Shown piece by piece: positions 12,301-22,732 of a stretch of 64,000 nucleotides of DNA (its first letter is position 1; each line of letters begins with the position of its first letter). The notes beneath the pieces are model-generated. The model did no database searches. It was given only the letters and a program-made list of their open reading frames with translations, and had not been told where the DNA came from. The position numbers and the translations under genes are program-made. Where the stretch lies: assembly GCA_958510825.1 (NCBI GenBank), contig OY294044.1:101594893-101658892 (forward strand), given 5' to 3'. The DNA comes from Brachypterus glaber (Eukaryota; Arthropoda; Insecta; Coleoptera; Kateretidae).

Positions 12301-12700
12301 AAAACCTTCAGTAGTTTATTTGATCTATAAATGCCTTTTCATTATACGGGTCTGAATATAGCAGTTACTTTTTATTTTTCTTCCGCTACTGATGATGGAT
12401 ATACATTTAGGTTTACTTCTTCAATAGCAAATCGCCCTGTTAATTTCAAAACGTCGTATATGCAAAAAAAATTCGGTTCCCTCACTAACTAACTCTGTAC
12501 ATGATGACTCGTAACATATACAAACTCCAATTAACTATACTGGAGTATACTCCACTTACTTTATAAGTTACGCTATATTCGAGTAAAAAATTGGAGTTTG
12601 TATAAGTTACCAGTCATCATGTACACTCTACATTGTACAGGGTGATCCAGAATTCCCGCCCTCTTAATTTTTCTAGCAAATGGTAAGAGATATTAAAAAA
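9381..12700 (+). repeat. Tandem array of a ~444-bp unit, ~7.5 copies
   Basis: The string CTTGCACTAATTACCTCTGT (or a close variant) recurs near 9381, 9825, 10,270, 10,711, 11,155, 11,600, 12,034 and 12,479, giving spacings of 444, 445, 441, 444, 445, 434 and 445 bp. The short seventh spacing is explained by a ~10-bp deletion. Each unit contains a strong hairpin: GTACATGATGACTGGTAAC pairs with GTTACCAGTCATCACGTAC about 110 bp later, and the stem continues through TACAAA..TTTGTA. Each unit also has the string GGGTGATCCAGAATTCCCGC. The short frames inside recur with the repeat and are not genes. The same unit appears in reverse at 15,050-15,170, so the array belongs to the arms of the inverted repeat at 12.6-15.2 kb. 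Confidence 0.95.
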
Positions 12701-12752
12701 AATCAGGAACCTTGTTTTACAGTCTCACCTATACTACAAGTTATGTACATTA

Positions 12753-12990
12753 GGGAACGTTCAAGTATTACGTAACGCAAAATGTACCAAAATTCATACA
12801 CTTCATACCCCAGTTCTCGTGTTATTTAAGGCTGTAGAGATTTCATATTTTGGCTACCCCCCTAACACACCCCCTATTAGGAGGGGTAGCCAAAATATGA
12901 AATCTTTATAATCTATAATAACGCGAGAAACGGGGTATGAAGTTTATGGATTTTGGTACAATTTGCGTTACGTAATACTTGAACGTTTCC
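12753..12990. mobile_element. PIF/Harbinger-like MITE, 238 bp, TTA target duplication
   Basis: Starts GGGAACGTTCAAGTATTACG and ends CGTAATACTTGAACGTTTCC, flanked by TTA on both sides (12,750-12,752 and 12,991-12,993). The whole element folds on itself: GGGGTATGAAG, GATTTCATATTTTGGCTACC and their complements pair across a centre near 12,868. It interrupts the left arm of the surrounding foldback, and the right arm lacks it, which gives the pre-insertion state. Confidence 0.88.
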
Positions 12991-13248
12991 TTATGAAGCT
13001 TTCATAATAATACTCGTTGGCCCTGTGTCGACCCCTATATTTTTTCCCATGGTAAATGATTTTTATTTATGAAATTAAAAGATCTTTAAATAATAATAGT
13101 TAATCTCTTTTTTTCTGCGCTCATTTGTTTTCTAGTTATGGGCTGTCAAAATTTACTTAATTAATTGTTCCTAATTTTTTAACCATTGCAGATATTAAAA
13201 AGTTGGAAATGCGTTATTTTTAGCTTTACAAATACTAAATAATTTTAA

Positions 13249-14204
13249 CCCTTCCTTAGGCGCTCCTCTTTTTGTAACGTGTTTAGGCACGCGGTCTACA
13301 CTTGTAGACCATTTTATTTTTTGTTTAAAAAAAAACACATTTATATTTTTAAAAACCAAATATCTTATGTTATTTATTTGGTTGTATTTAAAAGTTATTT
13401 ACATATTTTTTTCAAATTATTATTGTTTTAGTAAGTGTTAAGGGTAAAAGAAAAATGATATACATATATTTTACATCTCTACGGTAATTTGTAAATAAAA
13501 ATAACTTAAAAAACTTTCTGAAACTAAAACATTTGTTTTTTTTTAACATGTATGATTATAAAAAAATAAAAAACACCTAAATTAAAAGAAAAAAATATTA
13601 TAAAATTTGACTCGAATTCATGCAATATTTTAGTAACTCATGCGCCTTGTACATGTGCTCTTTGCAATCGTAGTTATGATATTTTGAGCATTTTTTTTTT
13701 CGATTTATTTTCCCTTCTTAGGCACATTTAGTGTCTAAAGTAATTTTTAGTTTTATAGAACAGAAAATTACCTTATTTATCAAAAACATTACGTATGCGC
13801 TCTTTCATGCCCAAAAAGACTCGTGCCAGTGTGTTCCTATAAACCGCTATTTTTTTTGCTGGTAAAGATATATTGTATCTTTAATTTATCTTTAAACTAA
13901 TAAACTAACTTTAAAAAACAATATTCACAAAAAGAAACCATAAAAACTTACACAAAATAAAAAAATGCAAAAATAAAAAAGGTAACGTGGTTAGTCGCGC
14001 GGTCTACAATTGTAGACCAGGCAGGTTTCAATATGAATAAAAACAATATTATACCCATTCTAAGTGTGAATTATTACTGATCAATTAGATTGATGCATAT
14101 TGCACAGCTACTCGAAGGGGCGCAAGCGTAAACACTCCGTGTAAAAAGTTACCCAGCTAAAAAAAGCATGGTCTACGATCGTAGACCGCGCGCCTAACGA
14201 AGGG
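13249..14204. mobile_element. piggyBac-like MITE, 956 bp, TTAA target site
   Basis: Ends are CCCTTCCTTAGGCGC on the left and the reverse complement of CCCTTCGTTAGGCGC on the right, bounded by TTAA at 13,245-13,248 and 14,205-14,208. A TTAA target and TIRs beginning CCC are the hallmark of piggyBac. Three 18-bp palindromes with the frame GGTCTAC....GTAGACC lie at 13,293-13,310, 14,001-14,018 and 14,170-14,187, close to the two ends, and look like transposase-binding sites. There is no transposase ORF, so it would depend on a relative elsewhere. It interrupts the left arm of the 12.6-15.2 kb foldback: arm homology resumes immediately after the right TTAA. Confidence 0.87.
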
Positions 14205-15170
14205 TTAATAAGCAAACAATTAAAAAAAAAAGGTCCTAAGTGCCATCACAACTCTTTTTATTCATTATTTAAAAACTGGATTTTTGTGGATATTTGTGAT
14301 TTGTGAGATGCAGGCAAGCATTTTATTAATTTTTGCCTATTTTTTCTGGGCGACATCTTTCACTTTCTTAAATAAAAGTAAATTTTTATATGCTTAATTT
14401 TATTAATAAACCCTGGTATAGTATCAACAATAAACTGTTGTTATGGAAATATTTACCAAGAATTTGATATGACATTTAAATAATAACTTAGTAACAATCA
14501 AAAATATATCAAGAGAATAATACGAGGGCATATCAAAAAATTTAAAGAAATACATATTTATTTTATTAAATATATAAATAGTTAAATAAATAAAAGGCAC
14601 AAAACGAATATGCAAGAATTAATATAATGCATGCCTGAATCTTAAAAATCACAAATGAAGTAATTCCGTTTTTAAATAATGGATAATTAGAGTTGAGATG
14701 GCGCTTAGGACCTTTTTTAAATTGTTCGCCTAATATAATTGATTAGAATTTATGAAGCTAAAAGTAACACATTTAAAACTTTTTTAATATCTGCAATGGT
14801 TAAAAAATTAGGAACAATTAATAAAGTAAATTTTGACAGCTTATAACTAGAAAAAAAATGAGGGCAGAAAAAAAAAGATATTCTTATGTTTTAATTTCAT
14901 AAATAAAAAATCGTTCGCCAAGGGGAAAAATATAGAGGTCTCCACAAGGCCAACGAGTATTATTATGAAAGAGTAATTCGGTATTTTAGTTATAGTACAG
15001 GTGAGACTATAAAATACCGATTATGATTTTTTTTAATATCCCTTATCATTTTCGAGAGAAACGACTAGAGCGGGAATTCTGGATCACCCTGTGCAAAGTT
15101 GATTAGTACAAGAAACCGAAAATATTTTTTTTTGCGAATACGATGTTTCAAAATTTACAGGGCTAAATGC

Positions 15171-16244
15171 AAAATTTTATTTTTTTTATCTACATTGCTT
15201 TTGTGCATAATGTAGGCACAGGAAAAAAAATCACAGAAAACACAGACTTGTTTTTATCCTTCAATTAAAGGGCTTCCTATCCATAATAGCTTTTTATTCG
15301 TTAAAAATAGATTCGTTTATAAGTACACTTTTCTAGACTTAGAAAATTTGGTAGTTTTCTCTTGATAAATGTTAATTTACTTAAACAGAACGGTGTTTCT
15401 CTGAAATATTTGAAAGTTTGGGGTGCCAAAAACTCATTTCTTAATTTTCCGACAAATTGCAGTTCACATTTAACTTCCTCGTAATAAAAATATTTCTTAC
15501 CAGCGACCCCATTCCTTTGAAAATAACTTCCTAAAACTATCCGCACGTTATCCAAAGCCCACATACACACGTACACACATGTGTATGTAAATTATCTTCA
15601 GGCACAACGACGCAACCCTTTTTCGCTTACTCTCCCTCCGCCTCCTGCCCAAAGGTTTAATGGTGTAGCAGGTCCAGGAAAAAACACAGTCAGTTTTTAC
15701 TTGATAAAGGTCCTGTATCAGGATATATTTTCAAATGTACAGTACGTCTTAGTCCTAGTAAACTAGGAGAAGTTAACTTTTTGGTTCATTAAACCTTAAC
15801 GACTTCTAACTTTATGCAAAATTTCCTAAAAATAAAAGACAAATCGCATAAAAACTTTAATAAATATTTTGTATTGTATTGTATTGTATTGTATTTGTAT
15901 AAAGTATTTCTGGAACATGAGCCGGCAGGTAGTTTTAGGCACCCTAAATAAAGTGACATTAAACTTCACACAAAACGTTTAATGTCATTATCTATATATA
16001 AGGTCCCTAAGTAGTTTATACCATATTCGACTGTGTTTTACAATAAATTTCATTTAAGTACGTATCAAAAGTATTTAGTTTTGAATCTGAACCATTGTTG
16101 ATGGCCCTTCCTCCAATATATTTTGTATAATACTTCACCTTCCTTCATTTAAAGATATAATTAGCAAATATATTAAGATAATTCTTACAGAATGTCGAGA
16201 GTCTTGAAAATCGAGACTCGTTAGACGAGACAAGAATATAATCT
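15171..16244. other. Unassigned stretch with a (GTATT)n run
   Basis: No supported gene. A GTATT microsatellite at about 15,872-15,895 looks like a LINE tail, but no LINE coding sequence adjoins it. Two overlapping short frames near 15.3-15.77 kb have no recognisable domain. Confidence 0.45.
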
Positions 16245-16447
16245 AAAGAACTTTCACTTTCGGGTTTAGACCGTGTTAATGGATTTTCACTTTCCGACGT
16301 TTCATCTCTTACTACTAGAGACATCTTCAGGGATTAATCTGAAACAGTTTCAGATTAATCCCTGAAGATGTCTCTAGTAGTAAGAGACGAAACGTCGGAA
16401 AGTGAAAATCCATTAACACGGTCTAAACCCGAAAGGGAAAGTTCTTT
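16245..16447. mobile_element. Palindrome of two Penelope-type hammerhead-like motifs, head to head
   Basis: Two ~100-bp arms meet at 16,346 (GAAAC-A-GTTTC) and are almost perfect reverse complements out to AAAGAAC/GTTCTTT. The plus-strand arm reads CTGAAGA at 16,362-16,368, a stem II hairpin (GTCTCT..AGAGAC), GAAACGTC at 16,389-16,396, then GGA that can pair with the TCC just before CTGAAGA. This is the order of a type I hammerhead ribozyme with a self-complementary stem III (ACGU) and a GUC cleavage triplet. The minus-strand arm has the same motif with one change (AGAGAT before GAAAC). Such motifs are known from Penelope-like element repeats. One extra U between the CUGANGA core and stem II departs from the textbook core. 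A related copy lies at 58.5 kb. Confidence 0.7.
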
Positions 16448-17895
16448 ATATCTTAATGGCCGTGAAAGATTAAAATCTAAAATAAGAATATAATCGTCAA
16501 GAAATGGTCAACACAATATATTTCTAGAAAAACAAGACTCGATATATTTTGATAATTTATTTAATTTATTTTTTTTTATGGGCATAGTGCTGTACATCTT
16601 TGGGACTGAACCTTGGGACATAATATTAGTTTTTAAAGTTAGTTACACTATTTGTAATAGTTTGTGATATGTTATAAAAATATTCCAAGCATTAAATAAA
16701 GAAAATACAGTTTTTTTACTGAACAAACTCTTAAAAGAACAAATGTTTTTCTTTAGAACTCACTAAAACAAAAAATCAATAGTGTGTGCTGAAAAAACTG
16801 ATAATATTAGTTTGACACTGACACAGTATTCTAAAAGAAAGAATTTTAGTCCTCCAAGGAAGCACTGTAATCACCATCAGGATAGTCTCCGTTGTTGACA
16901 TCGCTTTTTAACAGATTCTTTTTAAATGCATGGCAAACACTAAGTACATAAGGTAACAGAGATAATTATAATAGGTCTTTGTACGGCTGGGATATTGGGA
17001 CTGCTGACTTCACTGGTTGGAAACCTAGGCCCCCTACTATCTTCCAATCGAGCTTCCAATCTTCCACTCATCCTTTTTATTCTGTTCAGGTTAACTGGGT
17101 CAAACTCGCCATCAAATGATGATTTTAATTAAATCATCCCTATGTGTTCCTGCCGCACTTGAAAGTGAACACAGACAAAGAAACTTCTCTTTCTGAACAT
17201 TTTGTTTCCTTTGAATGAATAGTCAAGTCCACATGGTGAATTGTATTGTATTGTTTATTGTCATTTTCGGAACTAATATAACAAAGGTATTTTATACCAC
17301 AGAGAGTTAAATATTACAAAAAATTTGGAAGGTGCATCCAATAAAAGCCATTCCTTTCATTAGAAATGAATCCTACTATTCTATATTTTATACCACCATT
17401 CTACACCATGCTATGCCAGTCAATGTCAAATTATTCATGTAACATTAAAAATGTCTTCATTCTTGTGTGAACCATGGAATCCCCATCCTCGGACACAAAA
17501 CATGTCTTTCTTTTTTCATTTCTACACATTTTTCTTATTTTTTTAAACTTTTAAACCTCCAACACACGACAAAAAAATTGACATAAGGGAAATCTGTCTA
17601 AATGCAGACAATGAGGTGTTCCTTACCTCCAACGAAAATGGACATGATTTTGTTTTCTATTGTATTATTTCCGTTATTTATAGTAACTGGACAGAGTGTC
17701 ATGTACCTCTATATAAAGCGAAAAATGCACATCAAGGACATGGTGCTATTTCACAAAAAAATGGACATGGTGTCCTTTACCTCCTTTGCCTCCGGGGTCA
17801 TTTTCTTCTACAAATGTTTATTTGAATAAAATCAAATTTATTACTTACAACCAAATAATTTAATTGGCCATATCCCACCAAATCTAAAAAATGTT
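16448..17895. other. Unassigned stretch, possible LINE 3' end at ~17.24 kb
   Basis: No supported gene. The ATTGTATTGTATTGTTTATTG string at 17,240-17,262 resembles the tail end of minus-strand LINE copies. Frames at 17.6-17.83 kb contain imperfect repeats of 'AAAATGGACATG' and have no domain. Confidence 0.4.
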
Positions 17896-18228
17896 TTTTA
17901 TCCAATACATACAGATAATAAGACAATTACCACCTTGATTTTAAATAGATAAACTCAATAATAACCCCCGCGTGGCTTTTATTTTATTGAGTGGATAATT
18001 ATTTATTTTACCCACTCAACTGTCACTTGTCAAATTATTTTCTTGTAAATGTCATTAAAATTTTTAATAAAAATATGAATTCCAAAGCTATTTATTGGAT
18101 AAAACCTTGTATGGCACTCATGGGTAAACCGATATTGCCCTCTCGAAAATTAACCTGCTTGGCTGACGCCTCGCAGGTTAATTTTCTAATGGGCAATATC
18201 TTACTTTACCCACTAGTACCATAAATAA
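17896..18228 (+). mobile_element. Hairpin-chain MITE, copy B (most complete)
   Basis: The full ~335-bp member of the family. It holds three consecutive stem-loops: ACTCAATAATA with TTTATTGAGT; GAGTGGATAATT with TTTACCCACTC; and a long final one in which GGGTAAACCGATATTGCCC and AAAATTAACCTGC pair with GCAGGTTAATTTT and GGGCAATATC..TTTACCC around a GGCTGACGCC loop. An open frame within it follows the repeat and is not a gene. Confidence 0.85.
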
Positions 18229-18409
18229 CTATTATCAGTGTAGTAGGGTATACAGAGTGATATATTCATATATGAATATTCGTACGCCAAACCAACGTAA
18301 ACCAACGATTAAAAAAAACTTAAGTTATGTTTACATAAATATGTATGGAATATATATACTATAGATATACAACAAAGCAAAACTATTTGTATATTTAGTG
18401 ACTCTGAGA

Positions 18410-18515
18410 AGTGAGAAATCGTTCCCGTAGTAAATGATGAACGTTTTTGCCCATTTGGAACCCCAGGCAATATTTGTTATTAATTACAAATCGTTACAGT
18501 AAAAAATAACAGAAC
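18410..18515 (+). repeat. Dispersed repeat family R1, copy 1
   Basis: Shares the order 'GATGAACG, ATTTGGAACCCCA, AATATTTGTTATT, AAATCGTTACAGTAAAA, ATAACAGAACAAC' with copies at 20,448-20,560 and 24,398-24,500. All three lie in the same orientation within 6 kb. It could be part of an LTR, but this is unproven. Confidence 0.55.
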
Positions 18516-19424
18516 AACGAATTCTCAGTGAGTGTAATCTTTACCTAGTCAACTTTGTTTTTACTGTCTTTTATCCTGCGACGTTCGCGGGTGGTTGTCG
18601 CGTGTTTCTGGCCTTTCTAGCCGCCGTCACATTGCTCCGGCCCCCCTAATGCACTTATTGATTTTTTAGCAGTTATTTTAGGAGTTTGTTGCCGCCCGCA
18701 CTGCCCCGCCGTCGTTCGCAGCGTTTCCTCTTTTCGCTAAAAACGCTGCCACACTGAAAGATAGAGCCACTCTATCCAGCTACGGTTTTAGTATACGCGT
18801 CATAGTAAAATTAAAGAATTTGTTAGAGCAAGTTGCACCAGTTTTAAAAACCAGGGAAAACATTTGGGCTATACAGCTAAAAAGTACCTAAGTGATATTT
18901 TTTTCATTTCATATTTGGTTGAACACTGCAAGAAATGAGTTACCCAGTGATTAACACTAAACTAACTAAAAATTTGACTACTGAAATGTCAGAATTATAT
19001 GACACATTTCATTTCATTAGTTAAATTCTTAGTTAAGTGTAAGTGATTCGGTAAATTAACCTAAAGATAAAGCAGAAATAGTATTTTGGTTTTTGTAGGT
19101 ACTGGTCAGTAATTGTTCAGTATATAAACCAAAATATTACACCATAGTACCCAAGGGCGTAGATGAGGAGGGAGTACTAGGGGGAGTAGTGGGAGTAATG
19201 CAGTACAAAAAGATTAGTTTTTTGTACTGCATTTACCTATAAAAAATATATTTATGTTCCTTCACCGTTGTTTTTTTTCATTTTTAACCCCAAAGAAAAA
19301 ATTATGATGTTGGTATTACCCCCCCCCCATATAAAAAAACACCTACGCCCTTGATACTACCAGTGTACATGAGACTATGGTCTGCATCTTTTCCTAATAA
19401 TAAATATTATTGAAAGAACAGTAC
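18516..19424. other. Unassigned stretch with a GC-rich island
   Basis: 18,580-18,750 is unusually GC-rich for the window (CGCGGGTGG, GCCGCCGTCAC, CTGCCCCGCCGTCG) but contains no frame of note. 19,150-19,350 has G-runs and C-runs of the dispersed-repeat type. Confidence 0.4.
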
Positions 19425-20165
19425 ACACAGAAAAATATTGTCTTAAATCAAGGATATGGTGATTTGTATAACGAAGAGAATATAGTCAAATAAACCAAAC
19501 AAACTATTAAGAAGAAGTTGTGGTACAATAACAATTTTAGCTGTTTTTAGCTACAATTTGGGCACTTAAATAACAATTTGTCTTTTTCGGTAAGCTCCAC
19601 GCACTCTTCATGTACGAATGGATTACAATCTCATATCGGCCTGGCGATTCTCTTCGAATAAAAATCAGAATCAAGATTCAGAACTCTCTGATTTCGTCGT
19701 CACTTTCTTGTATTGTTGTTTTTTGTTTTTGTCATTTTCTTGTTGTCAACTACTTCACATGACAATATTAGAGCACAGCTACTTAGATAACAATCTCAAA
19801 AAATTACCCTTTCGATTCTTTATTGATTATGCATACCATATTCTTATCCTTTCATATTTGAAAATATATTCTCCTTTTCCTACCATATTCTTATCCTTTC
19901 ATATTTAAAGCACATTTTGCTTTAAAGGAGAATATATGGATATCGCTTATCTAAAAGGAACCAAGTGACATTTTTAACGAAACTTTGTTAGGCATGGAAA
20001 TAGGTTCTTTAGGCTTAGTACAACCTATTCATATACATAGGAAAGTTTCGTTACAAATGTCGCTAGGTTTCTTTTAGATAAGCGGTATCCATATACTCTT
20101 CGTTATATCCAAATCACATATTATTGATTTAAGGCAATATTTTTTTGTGTATTACAAAAGAAGTA
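19425..20165. repeat. Nested foldback
   Basis: The outer arms 19,425-19,495 and 20,095-20,165 pair (ATATTGTCTTAAATCAA / TTGATTTAAGGCAATAT; TAACGAAGAG / CTCTTCGTTA). The inner arms 19,929-19,987 and 20,040-20,098 pair (ATATGGATATCGCTTATCTA / TAGATAAGCGGTATCCATAT; AACGAAACTTT / AAAGTTTCGTT). A 96-codon frame inside has no recognised domain. Confidence 0.75.
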
Positions 20166-20404
20166 TTAAGTATTTTTTGAATAGAATGTCACACTCTCTT
20201 ACACCGCTAGATAGAGTGACTCTCCTGAAATAAGGTTGAACGTTTCCTGCGACACTTGGAGCGGTCAGAATTGACCCTTCACACTCACTGAATTCAGAAA
20301 CGCGAAAACAGGATAAACGTTGTTTTTAAATTTGTGGGTTTTAAACTACCCGGATATTCACTTGAATATTCTAGAGTGTACTGACCACCCCTATTTTTGT
20401 GATA

Positions 20405-20442
<38 letters not shown>
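20405..20442. repeat. (TA)n microsatellite, ~38 bp
   Basis: Direct reading of alternating TA, immediately before copy 2 of dispersed family R1. Confidence 0.9.
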
Positions 20443-20447
<5 letters not shown>

Positions 20448-20606
20448 CGAATACAATGCTGTGCTGAAAATTTGTTATCGTATTAAATACTGAACGATTT
20501 TGTATAAATGGAACCTCAAGCAACCTATTTTATTGAATACAAGTTATTAAAGTAAAAATAACAGAACAACTTTATGTTATACTGTAACAACTTATATTCA
20601 ATAACT
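20448..20606 (+). repeat. Dispersed repeat family R1, copy 2, with inverted end
   Basis: Contains GTTATCGTA, ACTGAACGATTTTGT, GGAACCTCAAGCAA and TTGAATACAAGTTATTAAAG as in the 24.4-kb copy. ATTGAATACAAGTTATTAAAG is then mirrored by CTGTAACAACTTATATTCAAT at about 20,583-20,603, making a hairpin just before the LINE remnant. Confidence 0.55.
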
Positions 20607-20623
20607 TAAGTCGAGTACAAACT

Positions 20624-20986
20624 TTGTATAATTCGATAATGAAAGAAATGCTAGGTTTGAAATGGTCAGAGTCTTGCAGAGGACATTTTAAGAAAAATGG
20701 GATTTTAACAATAACAGGCGTGTACATTTATGAAATTTTAAATTTTATGTTTAAAAATAATCGCCTGTTCATAAATCTGTCAACAAATAGTAACCGGAAC
20801 TTCGACTATAATGTTACCAGACATAGGCTTATTACATATGAAAAAGGATGTTTTTACTCAGCAATTTCTATTTTTAATAAACTCCCAGCCAACATAAAGT
20901 CTACAAGAAATTTTAAAACTTTTAAAGGTCAAATTTTCTCACTTTTGCTAGAACTGGAACCATACAAGTTGTCTGACTTTCTGTGA
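20624..20986 (+). pseudogene. LINE A: jockey-like C-terminal fragment
   Basis: A 120-codon frame matching the end of jockey-type LINE ORF2. It has a conserved Cys followed by GHFKKNGILTITGVYIYEI, then TRHRLITYEKGCFYSAIS and FNKLPANIKS, ending in a LL..Y.L.DFL tail. The reverse-transcriptase core is absent. The first codon is TTG, so the start is an artefact of 5' truncation. A 3' UTR with polyadenylation-like AATAAAG and a (TTA)n tail follows at 21,158-21,194, confirming the element's 3' end and plus orientation. Confidence 0.85.
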
Positions 20987-21157
20987 TAATTTTTCTTCTT
21001 CTTTTTATTTATTTATTTATTTATTACATGTTATTTAGATGTATGTGTATAGTAAGTATATATGTAGCTGTATTTTTCTATTTTTTTGACAAATTTCATG
21101 TTCAAAGTCGTTTTATTCCATTTATTGTGAATACTCAATTTTTATTTATGAAATAAA

Positions 21158-21194
<37 letters not shown>
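21158..21194 (+). repeat. (TTA)n tail of LINE A
   Basis: About a dozen TTA units directly after AAATAAAG. The second LINE begins immediately after the run, as if it had inserted at or been copied into this tail. Confidence 0.85.
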
Positions 21195-21195
<1 letters not shown>

Positions 21196-22562
21196 GAATA
21201 AACTCCACAAAAAGGGAGACAAAGAATCATTGGGAAACTATCGTCAAATTTCAAATCTCTCATTTTTTGCTAAAATAATAGATAAAATAATGCTAAATAG
21301 AATCACAGAGTATTTTAAAAAATATTTACTATTATCAAAATCTCATTATGGTTTCAGAACTGGATATAGTACAACAAAAGCCCTATTTAAGGTAATCTCT
21401 TATATTATAGACTGCATTGATAAAAAAAGTTTAACAACAGCCATATTTTTTGATCTTACGGCTGCTTTTGATGTTATAGATTATAAAATTCTAATCGCTA
21501 AACTAGAGTCATATGGTATAATAGGGCCTCCGCTAGAATGGATAAAATCATACCTAGAAAACAGAGAACAATATGTAGAATTAGTAGATGGACATTTAAA
21601 ATATAAATCAGAGTACCTAAGGGTTAAAAGGGGCACACCTCAAGGGGGAATACTTTCTCCATTACTATTTTTAATTTTTAGCAATGATTTGTTAGAGTAT
21701 CTATGTAATAATGCTGATCCAAGATTTTTCTTTCTTCTGCAATATGCTGATGATACTTCAATAGTATGTAGACATGATCATAACTTAATCCAATCGCTAA
21801 TTAATGCAATGGAAGAATGGTGCCGCCTAAATTTTCTTATATTAAACCCTAGCAAATCAGCTATTGTGCAGTTTTCTACTAAAACTAGAAATCAGAGTAT
21901 TTTAGCAAAGTGCTCTAATAAAACCATCCCACTCCTTTAAGTTATTAGGAGTGACCTTGGACTCTACTCTCTCATGGTCGACACATATTAATCTGGTTGT
22001 AAATAAAATGAAAAGCTGTAACTATGCTTTAATAAATTTAAAAAAAAATGTGGATGTAGCCACTTTAAAAATATTTTATAATGCTAATGTAAAAGCACAT
22101 TTACAATACGGGATTGTATTGTGGGGAGGGTCCAGTCATGCAGAAAGGTTGCTTATCATTCAGAAGAGGTCGGTAAGGTTGATATCGGGCGCAGAGTATA
22201 GAGACCACTGTAAACCTTTATTTGTAAAGCACGAAATAATGACCGTAACATCCTTGTACCTTTTTAATTTAGCATTATATGCATTGAGTAATAAGGATCT
22301 TTTTATATCAAACTCTGAAATCTCCGAGGGTCCTGTAACTAGACATGCAACTGATATCTCAATTCCTCAACATAGACTAGTTTTTTATGAAAAAGGACCG
22401 ATCTTCATGGGGATAAAGCTTTTAAATAAATTACCTGTTTGTCTCAAGGAAGGAACTATGTCTCAATTAAAAAGTAAGCTAAAATCATTTTTTCTTAGTA
22501 ATCCTTTTTATAACACTAACGAATTCTTTCAATTTAATTTTCAAAATTACCAGTGTTCATAA
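21194..22562 (+). pseudogene. LINE B: jockey-like reverse transcriptase with one frameshift
   Basis: The first frame (21,194-21,940) covers most of the reverse-transcriptase domain: KKGDKESLGNYRQISNLSFF near the start, YGFRTGYSTTKAL, motif A FFDLTAAFDVIDY, motif B RGTPQGGILSPLLF, and motif C LQYADDTSIV with the catalytic DD. The second frame (really from about 21,930, reading HSFKLLGVTLDS) continues with the post-core region: YGIVLWGGSS, IQKRSVRLISGAEYRDHC, TSLYLFNLAL, and GIKLLNKLPVCLK near the end. The two frames are offset, so one indel between about 21,900 and 21,935 breaks the protein. The endonuclease and the start of the RT are missing, so the copy is 5'-truncated. A 3' UTR with a TTATC-repeat tail (about 22,710-22,730) follows. 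It looks fairly young because all other motifs are intact. Confidence 0.93.
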
Positions 22563-22707
22563 TATCTTTTTTTTTTATTAAGTCTCTTGTAACATATCAG
22601 GTAGTTACTTATGCATTTTATATTATATTTTATATATGTGTTTTTTTTAATATTAAATATTGAATTTTGACAATATCCGATACTTGTAAAAGTCTGTGGA
22701 AATAAAT

Positions 22708-22732
22708 ATATTTTATCTTATCTTATCTTAAC
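22708..22732 (+). repeat. (TTATC)n tail of LINE B
   Basis: Three to four TTATC units after AAATAAATATATT, in the position of a LINE 3' tail. It differs from LINE A's TTA tail, so A and B are different families. Confidence 0.75.

Larger units (their letters stand above)
12630..15170. mobile_element. Large foldback-type element with nested insertions
   Basis: The left arm runs from about 12,630 to 14,340 once two insertions are removed. The right arm, from 15,170 back to about 14,600, is its reverse complement. Matched blocks include GGGTGATCCAGAATTCCCGC, TTTCATAATAATACTCGTTG, TTAACCATTGCAGATATTAA, AATTGTTCCTAATTTTTTAA, AAGGTCCTAAG.GCCATC and CATTATTTAAAAAC. The loop is about 14,340-14,600. 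Because the arm ends consist of the unit tandemly repeated at 9.4-12.7 kb, the whole 9.4-15.2 kb region resembles a Foldback/Galileo-type transposon with tandem repeats in its inverted ends, though no transposase is present to prove it. Confidence 0.75.

Noticed and set aside
19618..19908. 96-codon frame inside the 19.4-20.2 kb foldback
   Set aside because: Lies across inverted-repeat arms and has no domain.
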